Origin: Brevibacterium sp. JSBI002
Lineage (GTDB): Bacteria; Actinomycetota; Actinomycetes; Actinomycetales; Brevibacteriaceae
Length of the DNA: 64,000 nt
Assembly: GCF_026013965.1 (NCBI RefSeq)
Contig: NZ_CP110341.1
Span: 620,001-684,000, forward strand
Direction: 5' to 3'
Made by a program: the position numbers and the translations under genes. The notes beneath the pieces were generated by a model that was given only the letters and a program-made list of their open reading frames with translations, made no database searches and was not told the DNA's origin. This document shows, piece after piece, positions 57,005 to 64,000 of this stretch (the first letter of the stretch is position 1; every line of letters starts with the position of its first letter).

Positions 57005-58063
57005 GTGTTCGAACCGCAACCCGGAGACGTCACTGCCCAGGACGTCGCGGCAACCCTGCGACGCGTCACACCGCTGAGGCCGACTCAAATTGACCTGGAG
57101 AACGAGATGGCCGAAGTCATCTCCGGCGCCATGTACTGGCAGCGTCCTCACGGTGCCGATCAGATCGCTGCTGACCCAGAGGTGCGTGACGCTCTGCGCC
57201 CCTTCGCGGAGATGCTCATATCCACTGGCCTGCTCGATGTCTGGACCGCGCCTCTGCACCCGGGCAATCAATGGGCTCTGGCTTGGGACGACGCAGATCA
57301 TCGCAGTGGGCTGCCTGCAGTATTCGACCGGCCCCTAGGCCCTGTTGATTCGACAGCGGCGCCTGCGATCACGCTGACCGATCTCTATCCGCCTCTCGAA
57401 GGAGACGGGGCGAGTCTCTCGTGGGGATTGGACGAGTGGCTTGCAGATGTCCTCACCACGGAAACCCGTTACCGTCACGATTTCGCCAAGAACCCGTATA
57501 TGGAGCTCAGCGGCGAATGGTGGTCGACTCCGCCAGACGGGCTCTGGTCGTCGACGGGGACCTGGCCGGACGGAACCCTGATCGGCGTCGAACTCGTCGA
57601 GGACGATTTCGGTCTCGAGCGTGCCCGAGCCTGCCGTCTGCGACTGCGCACGGACGCTCGCATCGCCGAGATCCGGACATCCGAGGATTGGGCCGATCTG
57701 TGCCGCCGCTACCCGCTCGACGTCACCGCCCAGCGCCGCTATGTCTGGTCCGAGACCACCGGGCGCAAGGGCCGCTGGGTCATCCCCGACTGGTCACGGG
57801 TGGCCGAGGAATTCGACGGTGTCCACGTCGGTCTGGCCGGCTATCTGCGCACGGCCGGTGCGGTCATCGACTTGGCGGAGGGCCGCCTCGGCGAGGAAGC
57901 GGAGACCGTCCCCACGGCAGGTAACACGGACGACCGGACGGCGAGTCTCGTGGCGGGCTGGCACCCGGATACGACGTACTGGCTGAACAACGTCATCGAG
58001 GCCGTCACCGAGGTGGCCGAATGGCACTATGACAGCGACGCTGATCGGTGGGTGCAGGACTGA
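57005..58063 (+). CDS. Conserved hypothetical protein
   Basis: A 352-residue soluble protein rich in Trp and acidic residues without a known motif. The GTG at 57005 follows the exporter stop by three bases, so it is probably co-transcribed. Distinct segments are LSWGLDEWLADVL, LSGEWWSTPPDGLW and WVIPDWSRVAEEFDGVHVGL, the last recalling uncharacterised actinobacterial proteins. No function is proposed. Confidence 0.65.
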   Translation: MFEPQPGDVTAQDVAATLRRVTPLRPTQIDLENEMAEVISGAMYWQRPHGADQIAADPEVRDALRPFAEMLISTGLLDVWTAPLHPGNQWALAWDDADHRSGLPAVFDRPLGPVDSTAAPAITLTDLYPPLEGDGASLSWGLDEWLADVLTTETRYRHDFAKNPYMELSGEWWSTPPDGLWSSTGTWPDGTLIGVELVEDDFGLERARACRLRLRTDARIAEIRTSEDWADLCRRYPLDVTAQRRYVWSETTGRKGRWVIPDWSRVAEEFDGVHVGLAGYLRTAGAVIDLAEGRLGEEAETVPTAGNTDDRTASLVAGWHPDTTYWLNNVIEAVTEVAEWHYDSDADRWVQD

Positions 58064-58079
58064 GTGAGCTGAATGAAAG

Positions 58080-59561
58080 TCAGTCGCCCGGGGCCAGGCT
58101 CGGGGCCTCCGTGATCCCGAACCGGGACTTGAGAGCCCGGCGGGCGGCGAACCAGCCGTTCATTCCGTGCACGCCAGGTGCCGGCGGGGTCGCTGCCGAG
58201 CACAGGTAGGCACCGGGCACGCCGAGGCTGTAGTTGTCCCAGCTGGTGCGCGGGCGGGCCATCATCCGGTAGAAGGAGACGATGCCGGTGGCGATGTCCC
58301 CGCCGATGTAGTTCTGGTTGTGGCCGGCCATCTCGGAGGCGGGGATCGCGTTGTGCGCGACGATGCGGTCGCGGAAGCCCGGGGCGAAGCGTTCGAGCTG
58401 GCGGGTGATGTACTCGGTCGGGTCGAGCGGGCAGTCGAAGGGCACGTGCGCATACGTCCACAGCGGTCGCAGGCCGTTCACCTCGCGGGATGGGTCGAAG
58501 ACGGTCGGATCCGAGACGAGGCACACGGGATCGGCGGGCATGCGACCGGACATCACCTGTGCCTCGGCGGCGGCCATCTGCGCCCGGGATCCGCCGATGT
58601 GGATAGTGCCGGCACGTCCGACCGCGGGATCGGACCAGGGGGCCGGGCCGTCGAGGACGAAGTCGACCTTGGCAGCGGCGTTGCCGTGTTTGAAGCTGCG
58701 CAGAGCTTTGTCGACGTGGCTCGGGATGAGGCCGGAGAAGATCTGCGCGGCGTTCAGCGCCGAGGTGTCGAGCAGGTAGGCGCGGGCAGCGGGCATGTCC
58801 GATACGTGGTCGATGCGCGCATCCGTGTGCACGGTTCCGCCGTGGGCTTCGAGGTCGGCGACGAGGTAGTCGATGATCGACTGCGATCCGCCGATGGGGG
58901 AGGGCCAGCCGCCCGCGTGGGCGACGGTCGAGAGCATCGTGGCCGTGGCCGCGGTGCCCATGGCCGGCAATCCGCCGATCGCGTGCGCGGCGACTCCGGT
59001 GAACAGGGCCTGGGACGATTCGTGGGAGAGCGGAATGTTCCATGCGGGGCTGGCCTGGGACAGGAGTCGCAGGCCGAACTTGACGACGTTCGCGATGCCG
59101 GGGAGATCGCGCAGGGTCTCCGGTACGGAACGTTTGTCCCCGAGGGAGAGCCAGATCGCGTCATCGACCCGATCGAGCAGCGGGGCGAAGAATCGCCGCC
59201 ATTCCGGTCCGGCCGCGCCGAGGTGGTCGACCGTCTTCTCGAGATCGTGGAAGGCCAGCGCGGCGGGCTTGCCGTCGAGGGGCTGGGCGTAGGAGACCTC
59301 GGGGGTGGTGAACTCGAGGCCGCGGGCGCGCAGATCGAAGTCGACGAAGAAGGGGCTGGCGATGGCCAGTGGGTGGACGGCCGAGCAGATGTCATGAGTG
59401 ACGCCGGGGGCCAGACCGAGGTCGAGGGTGCGGGCGCCGCCGCCGATCGTCGGCTGAGCCTCGTAAACTTCGACGCTCAGCCCGGCACGGGCCATGGTGA
59501 CGGCGGCGGCCATGCCGTTCGGGCCGGATCCGACGACGACTGCATCTACACCTGTGCTCAT
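58080..59561 (-). CDS. CrtI/phytoene-desaturase-like FAD oxidoreductase
   Basis: A 493-residue NAD(P)/FAD-dependent oxidoreductase. The dinucleotide-binding motif AVVVGSGPNGMAAAVTMARA begins at residue 8, and EVYEAQPTIGGGART follows. It resembles the all-trans-retinol-dehydrogenase/desaturase-like group rather than true carotenoid desaturases, and no other carotenoid genes are near. The substrate is unknown. It converges with the preceding hypothetical gene. Confidence 0.85.
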   Translation of the reverse strand: MSTGVDAVVVGSGPNGMAAAVTMARAGLSVEVYEAQPTIGGGARTLDLGLAPGVTHDICSAVHPLAIASPFFVDFDLRARGLEFTTPEVSYAQPLDGKPAALAFHDLEKTVDHLGAAGPEWRRFFAPLLDRVDDAIWLSLGDKRSVPETLRDLPGIANVVKFGLRLLSQASPAWNIPLSHESSQALFTGVAAHAIGGLPAMGTAATATMLSTVAHAGGWPSPIGGSQSIIDYLVADLEAHGGTVHTDARIDHVSDMPAARAYLLDTSALNAAQIFSGLIPSHVDKALRSFKHGNAAAKVDFVLDGPAPWSDPAVGRAGTIHIGGSRAQMAAAEAQVMSGRMPADPVCLVSDPTVFDPSREVNGLRPLWTYAHVPFDCPLDPTEYITRQLERFAPGFRDRIVAHNAIPASEMAGHNQNYIGGDIATGIVSFYRMMARPRTSWDNYSLGVPGAYLCSAATPPAPGVHGMNGWFAARRALKSRFGITEAPSLAPGD

Positions 59562-59615
59562 GGGGCCAGTCTAGGTCAGTGAGGTGTGCGGCTGCGGTGT
59601 GCGTTCCCTGGCGGC

Positions 59616-60302
59616 TCAGTTGTCGTACACGTTGTCGAAGAAAGCGCATTCGAGGTCGACGGCGTGCCGCCACACGCGGGTCAGGGACTCGGCGGCTTCG
59701 GCGTCGCCGGAGGGAAATACGCGCTCGAGCTCGTCGACGAGGAACTGCACCCACCCGTGAAAGGCCTCGCCTCGGTGGAGGTCGATCCAGCCTCGGTGAA
59801 TATGTCGCGGCGGCATGTCCATCCGGGACTCGGCCCAGTCGAGATAGAGCCATTCGGCGACAACGAGGACGACGAGCAGCTGCGGATACGACGCCGAAGC
59901 GACTGACGAGTCCATGAGATCGCGGAACCCAACCGTCGGGGCGGTCAGTTCCGGGTGGAGATAATCGGCTGTATCGACTCCCAATTCGGCGAAGGAGTCG
60001 ACGAAGTAGGTGTCCTCATCGGCGACGAGCATTCCCAGCTGTCGGGCGAACCGCAGCTTCGCCTCGAGTTCATCGGCGTGGGCCACGCACGCGCCGAGCA
60101 TCGACAGAAACGACTCGAAGAACTGATAGTCCTGCACCAGATAGTCGCGCATTACCGTGTCGTCGATGCGGCCGGCGAAGAGCTCCCGGACGAACCGGTG
60201 TTCGACGGCTCCCGTCCACTGCCAGCTGGTCGAACTCACCAGTGCTGATACCGCTCCGTAGGCGTCCACGGTGATCGATGTGTCGAAATCTGTGGTGGTC
60301 AT
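59616..60302 (-). CDS. TenA-family thiamine salvage protein
   Basis: A 228-residue all-helical TenA/PQQC-fold protein controlled by a TPP riboswitch. TenA enzymes hydrolyse degraded thiamine pyrimidines to HMP or cleave thiamine. Family features include YLVQDYQFFESFL near residue 54 and the C-terminal ECAFFDNVY. The segment that normally carries the catalytic Cys (C-x-W-x-Y) reads VVAEWLYLDWAE, so the Cys is absent, which places it closer to the Cys-less, Glu-type TenA class. ATG 60302 is set by the riboswitch-linked GGAGGGAG ten or so bases upstream. Confidence 0.88.
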   Translation of the reverse strand: MTTTDFDTSITVDAYGAVSALVSSTSWQWTGAVEHRFVRELFAGRIDDTVMRDYLVQDYQFFESFLSMLGACVAHADELEAKLRFARQLGMLVADEDTYFVDSFAELGVDTADYLHPELTAPTVGFRDLMDSSVASASYPQLLVVLVVAEWLYLDWAESRMDMPPRHIHRGWIDLHRGEAFHGWVQFLVDELERVFPSGDAEAAESLTRVWRHAVDLECAFFDNVYDN

Positions 60303-60310
60303 TGCTTGTC

Positions 60311-60398
60311 CACTCCCTCCGCCGGTGTTCACCGGATCAGGTTCAAAGGGTCTGCATGCGCACTCTCAGCGCCGGTCCTTTCGGCGCTCCCCTGTAGC
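60311..60398 (-). promoter_or_regulatory. TPP riboswitch (THI element)
   Basis: Read on the minus strand it contains the conserved GGGGAGC, GCTGAGAG, and GACCCTTTGAACCTGATCCG followed by GTGAACACCGGCGGAGGGA, in order, as in the thi-box. The ribosome-binding site GGAGGGAG forms its 3' edge, so TPP binding should block translation of the TenA gene. TAGTGT (60410-60405) is a likely -10 and abuts the stop codon of the upstream gene. Confidence 0.95.
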
Positions 60399-60410
60399 AC
60401 TTCGACACTA

Positions 60411-61436
60411 TCACCACGCTGCGGGCCCGGCGGGGGATACCGACTGTGGGGCCGCCTCGGCGAGGGCATCGGCGATGAAATCGGCGATACGGTCCGCGGC
60501 AGGCTGACGACCTGCCGACTGCTCGGCGGACTCGACGGATGGGTTGTAGTTCGTGTTCGTGTTGATGTCGTAGACGACCTGACGGCCGTCGGCGGTCTCG
60601 ATGAACTCGATGCCGGCGATCTCGATGCCGAGGTCGGCCAACAGCGTCTCGAGCCCGGCGATGAGCGGTGTTCCGGCCGTGATCTCCTCACGGCGGGCGA
60701 ACTGGGGGACCGCCTCGACGTCGGGATCGGGCCCGGCACCCGGAATCGTGCAGGCATCGGCCGGGCACAGCTCGAATGACCCACCTGAGACGTCGACGCG
60801 CACCGCATAGTGGAAGCGTCCGCCGATGAATTCGGCACGGGTGATAAACGGCTGGGCAGGCTGCACATACTCCTGGATGAGGGTGATGCCGTCGATCGGC
60901 GCATTCGCTCCACCGGGCGCGAACTCATCGGCGACCGCCTCGAGTTCGGCACGGGAGTCGAAGCGACGCACACCGAGGCCCTTGCCGCCCTGATTGTGCT
61001 TCGTGATGAACGGGGGAGTGAAGCCGGCCGCGGCCTCGACGAGCGCCCGCGGTCCGAACGCGGCCGCGGTGCGCGGCACGTCGAAGCCCCGGCCAGCCAG
61101 CTCGCGATGCTGACGGATCTTGCTGACCTCGAGCTCATAGACGTCGCGACCGTTGATGACTCGGCGGCCGGCGGCGGCGAGCCAGTCGAGGACCGCACGT
61201 CCGTACTCCTTCACATACGGATCGGTCCGGGTGTGCGCCGACGCCGACAGCCGCGACCAGAACAGCCCGGCAGGGGGTTCCGCGGCAAGATCGATCGTGG
61301 TCTCGGGCAGCAGCCATTCGACATGGGCGACGCCGAGGCGGTCGAGCGCATCCGTGAACGGGGCGATCCATTCCGGATTGTCGTGGATGATGTGCACCGC
61401 GGCAGCATTGCCGACGGGCAGCATGTGAGAACTCAT
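60411..61436 (-). CDS. ATP-grasp ligase (RimK/GshB-like)
   Basis: A 341-residue ATP-grasp protein. The ATP-binding region includes FITKHNQGGKGLGVRRF and the C-terminal metal site GIEFIETADGRQVVYDIN-TN. Such enzymes join a carboxylate to an amine (peptide, glutamate or glutathione-like). The product is unknown. The stop lies 13 bases before the TPP riboswitch, so read-through could couple it with the TenA gene, but no thiamine role is evident. Confidence 0.82.
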   Translation of the reverse strand: MSSHMLPVGNAAAVHIIHDNPEWIAPFTDALDRLGVAHVEWLLPETTIDLAAEPPAGLFWSRLSASAHTRTDPYVKEYGRAVLDWLAAAGRRVINGRDVYELEVSKIRQHRELAGRGFDVPRTAAAFGPRALVEAAAGFTPPFITKHNQGGKGLGVRRFDSRAELEAVADEFAPGGANAPIDGITLIQEYVQPAQPFITRAEFIGGRFHYAVRVDVSGGSFELCPADACTIPGAGPDPDVEAVPQFARREEITAGTPLIAGLETLLADLGIEIAGIEFIETADGRQVVYDINTNTNYNPSVESAEQSAGRQPAADRIADFIADALAEAAPQSVSPAGPAAW

Positions 61437-61559
61437 CGCGCACCTTTGCTCGGGGTGCCGGCGCGATCGCTCGCCCGGCGGATCTGCTCAACGATCTTAC
61501 GCCACCCCGACCGTCGTTGGCCCCTTCGTCATGTCCGTGGTGCGGCGTAGACTCAGGTC

Positions 61560-61922
61560 ATGGCTATCGCAAAGCAACCTGTGGTCGTACTCGATGCTCC
61601 CGACGCCGCCGAGCTCGCAGAGTTCTACGGCCAGCTCCTCGATTGGAAGGTCGCGGTCGAGGAGGACGGCACCTGGGCGGAAGTCACCTCCGATTCTTGG
61701 CCCCCGCTGTGCATTCAGCAGGTCGAGGACTACCACGCGCCCAGCTGGCCCGGTCAGGCCCACCCGCAGCAGATGCACCTCGACGTCATCGTCGACGACC
61801 TCGATGTTGCTGAGGAGTCCGTGCTCGAGATCGGTGCGGGCAAGGCCCCAGAGCAGCCGGGAGAGACGTTCCGCGTGTTCCTCGACCCGGCCGGTCACCC
61901 GTTCTGCCTGTGCAAAGGATGA
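61560..61922 (+). CDS. VOC-family (glyoxalase-like) protein
   Basis: A 120-residue single-module vicinal-oxygen-chelate protein. It has the typical N-terminal LAEFYGQLLDWKV and C-terminal FRVFLDPAGHPFCLCKG of actinobacterial glyoxalase-like proteins. A metal-dependent function is uncertain, since classic His/Glu ligands are only partly clear (MHLDVIVDD). TAGACT ends six bases before the ATG, suggesting a leaderless transcript. Confidence 0.85.
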   Translation: MAIAKQPVVVLDAPDAAELAEFYGQLLDWKVAVEEDGTWAEVTSDSWPPLCIQQVEDYHAPSWPGQAHPQQMHLDVIVDDLDVAEESVLEIGAGKAPEQPGETFRVFLDPAGHPFCLCKG

Positions 61923-61969
61923 CCACACCATCACCGAGGCGGCCCCACCCGTCCGTGGTGTGCTGAGTC

Positions 61970-62557
61970 ATGCGCGCGCTCGCCTCGTTTGCCGACCGTA
62001 ATCCTGTCCTGTGGGCCAATGGTGCCGGTCAGACCACTGAGCTCGTCTCCCTGGCTGACTCCGCGCAGCTGACTCCGGGGCTGCGTCCTTGGCGGTTGAG
62101 CATCGCTCGACTCGAACGCGTGGGCCCGTTCTCAGCGCTGCCCGGAGTGGCGCGCACCTTCCTCCCCACCGCCGAGGTGGTCCTGGAGATCGACAGAATC
62201 GTGCACCCGGTGCCGGCGTTGCGCGCGGAACATTTCCTCGGAAGTCAGGACGTGAACCTCGTCGAACTGGCAGCGCCCTGTTTCGCCGTCAACCTCATGG
62301 TCGCCGACGACGGTATGGACGACTCCGCTCACGACACCGGCACGGGCGCGGGCAGCGAAACCGAATGTGCCTGCGGCGAGCTGCAGATGGGCATCGGCGA
62401 GCAGCTCCCGGCCAGCAGATTCCGGTTTGTGCTCACTCTCGAAGCGGGGTTGGATCTCCCGTGTTTTCAACTGCTGGAACTCGAGCCGGGTGAGGTTGCT
62501 CCAGAGGAGGTCTCGATGGCGTATCTTCACTCCGAAAGTGGCGACGCGCACATCTGA
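61970..62557 (+). CDS. HutD/Ves-family protein
   Basis: A 195-residue cupin-like protein of the HutD family, found with histidine-utilisation genes and thought to limit formimidoyl or other regulation of the pathway; its exact role is unresolved. N-terminal NPVLWANGAGQTTELVS and PWRLSIARLERVGPFSALPGVARTF are diagnostic. No other hut gene is in the window. Confidence 0.8.
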   Translation: MRALASFADRNPVLWANGAGQTTELVSLADSAQLTPGLRPWRLSIARLERVGPFSALPGVARTFLPTAEVVLEIDRIVHPVPALRAEHFLGSQDVNLVELAAPCFAVNLMVADDGMDDSAHDTGTGAGSETECACGELQMGIGEQLPASRFRFVLTLEAGLDLPCFQLLELEPGEVAPEEVSMAYLHSESGDAHI

Positions 62558-62728
62558 GAAATCGGTGAGAACCTACTGTAGTGGGCGTCACATTCCCGCG
62601 TATCGTCCCAGGTGACGGTGCCGTTTCCGGGCATTTTCATCAGGCCTTTCTCAGCTTCGGACGGGTAGTGTCAGGATCCCCGAACGTGCATGTTCGAGAA
62701 TGGTTCTCCACCGGAAATTGGAGGAACT

Positions 62729-64000
62729 TTGACGGTCGGCGACAGCGGCAAGAACAGACAGCACGAGCGCAACGACGAAACTCGTCTGCCCGAGCATTCC
62801 CAAACCCTGCCGCTGATCACCGAAGAGATCGTCAGCTCCCACCCGGCCCCGGCAGCCGAACCCACCGAACACGTCGTCACCAAGGTGATGCCGCCCAACC
62901 CGATCCGCCACGACGGCCAGACCACCCAACAGCAGACGAGGACATTGCCGGACACAGCCGCGGACTCACCTACGACTGCTGCGGCCACAGCTGTCTCCCC
63001 GACCGCCGTCGCCGAAGCGGCAGAGACGGCCGAGGACAAGAAAGAGGGGAAATCCTCAGAGGGCCGGATCTCGGCCACTCAGCTGCTGGCGGGCGCCGGC
63101 GCAGCTGCGACCTCCTCGGTCATCGGCGGTCAGCTCGGCGTCGCGGGCACAGTCGTCGGTGCCGGAGTCGCCAGCATCGTCACCGGCCTGGCCGTCACTC
63201 TCTACGGTCGCAGCCTCGACAAAGGCAAGGAGAAGATCCAGGAAGTCGGGTCCAAACTCGCTCCGGCCGTGAAGGCGAAGATCGCGAAGAATCCCAATGG
63301 CAAGACTACTGCAGTCGATCCCTCACTCGCCGAAGATTCGGCCTTTGCTCCACCGGAACCCGGCGGCGGCAATGCGACCGCGGCAGCCACCTCGGCGGCG
63401 GACGACAGAACAGCCGAGGACGGCGACGGCAGTGAAACCGAGAGCGAGCCCCGCTCCTGGTGGCAGAAGCTGCGTCGCAAACGGGTCCTCTACCCGTTGA
63501 CGATCGGCGTCGCAGCCTTCGGAATCGGGCTCGGCGCGGTCGTGATGGCCGAGAACTTCACCGAAGCCGATATCTCACCAGGCACCTCGCAGATCTCGCG
63601 ATCGGTGACCGGGCAGTCGACGAACGACCAACCCGTCATCGACGACGGGACTTCGAACTCCGGGACCAGCGGAGACGAATCGTCGAGCGGATCCGGGTCG
63701 GGCGCCGACGGCGGTCAGAGCTCATCGAACAGCGGATCGGGCACGCAGAACGGTCAGTCCACCTCGGCGGGGGAGACCGGCGCCGAAGGTGCGGCAGAGG
63801 GGCAGGGCTCTCAGGGTACGGACACGACGACGGGCACGGGCGATTCCTCCGGCAGTTCGACGAGCACCGACGGCACGGGTGCGAGCAGCGGGTCCACCTC
63901 GACCGATGGCACCGGCAGCTCCGGGGACACCAGCGGTGGGACAAACAGCAGCACAGGCTCGGGATCCAGCTCGGACGGGTCGGACGCCTCGGGCAGCGGC
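62729..64000 (+). CDS. Ser/Gly/Thr-rich membrane protein (partial, runs off right edge)
   Basis: An open frame of at least 424 codons from TTG 62729 (GGAGG four bases upstream) to the end of the window. The first 110 residues are hydrophilic. Two hydrophobic regions follow: a Gly/Ala-rich stretch (about 120-165, LLAGAGAAATSSVIGGQLGV) and a helix near 258-278 (VLYPLTIGVAAFGIGLGAVV) preceded by WWQKLRRKR. From about residue 310 it is a Ser/Gly/Thr/Asp repeat tract, extended to the edge. The topology suggests a cytoplasmic N-terminus and a long outer-surface stalk. The C-terminus, where a catalytic or anchoring domain might be, is not in this window. Confidence 0.75.
   Translation, partial: MTVGDSGKNRQHERNDETRLPEHSQTLPLITEEIVSSHPAPAAEPTEHVVTKVMPPNPIRHDGQTTQQQTRTLPDTAADSPTTAAATAVSPTAVAEAAETAEDKKEGKSSEGRISATQLLAGAGAAATSSVIGGQLGVAGTVVGAGVASIVTGLAVTLYGRSLDKGKEKIQEVGSKLAPAVKAKIAKNPNGKTTAVDPSLAEDSAFAPPEPGGGNATAAATSAADDRTAEDGDGSETESEPRSWWQKLRRKRVLYPLTIGVAAFGIGLGAVVMAENFTEADISPGTSQISRSVTGQSTNDQPVIDDGTSNSGTSGDESSSGSGSGADGGQSSSNSGSGTQNGQSTSAGETGAEGAAEGQGSQGTDTTTGTGDSSGSSTSTDGTGASSGSTSTDGTGSSGDTSGGTNSSTGSGSSSDGSDASGSG

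Noticed and set aside
62691..62706. CGAACGTGCATGTTCG upstream of the last gene, resembling an SOS/LexA box
   Set aside because: The actinobacterial LexA box has CGAAC and GTTCG separated by four bases; here there are six, and the palindrome is imperfect.

Overview
The window is a high-GC actinobacterial chromosome segment. The 16S rRNA helices, the tRNA-free 16S-23S spacer, the LPXTG-type surface protein, the many leaderless starts and the lineage-typical small genes (DUF3073, the sterol-carrier-like protein, the small membrane protein beside purF) all fit. By recall of 16S signatures the genus is most likely Brevibacterium; this was not checked by a search.

Layout. 0-9 kb: small membrane proteins (two of them tandem paralogues), a MetE-like methionine synthase protein, purL, trhO and a sugar-epimerase-like protein. 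9-23 kb: two nearly identical complete rRNA operons (16S-23S-5S, no spacer tRNA) in direct tandem as repeats of about 6.07 kb (9078-15145 and 16885-22962). The only genes between them are a hipB-hipA toxin-antitoxin/kinase pair. 23-33 kb: a DUF6882-like protein, a heterodimeric ABC exporter and a small cell-surface locus (an LPXTG-like anchored repeat protein, a peptidoglycan-binding-domain protein and a secreted paralogue). 33-41 kb: purS-purQ, then a leftward polyamine uptake and catabolism operon (amidohydrolase, potA, potD, potB, potC, PuuB-like FAD oxidoreductase). 41-52 kb: a fused purD-purC gene whose start carries an apparent frameshift, divergent from an asparaginase - SCP-like - aldehyde dehydrogenase - EamA run, then a universal stress protein, purF and purM. 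52-64 kb: DUF3073, an HTTM-family operon, a LysR regulator divergent from an EamA exporter, a CrtI/phytoene-desaturase-like oxidoreductase, a TPP-riboswitch-controlled TenA protein, an ATP-grasp ligase, VOC and HutD proteins, and a truncated Ser/Gly-rich membrane protein that runs off the right edge.

Functional themes. Purine biosynthesis (purL, purQ, purS, purD-C, purF, purM) is spread over 47 kb and interleaved with unrelated modules; the normally adjacent purSQ and purL are about 26 kb apart with both rRNA operons between them. Nitrogen scavenging (polyamine import and oxidation, asparaginase, aldehyde dehydrogenase, HutD) is prominent.

Most noteworthy signals: hipBA held between two direct rRNA repeats; a perfect 74-bp palindrome (53461-53534) with diverged copies after each rRNA operon; a 9-mer family RCCTCGGYG that looks several-fold over-represented in all coding contexts; the purD-purC fusion with divergent leaderless promoters and an N-terminal frameshift; and a systematic loss of single bases in G/C runs in rRNA copy 1 that looks like assembly error.
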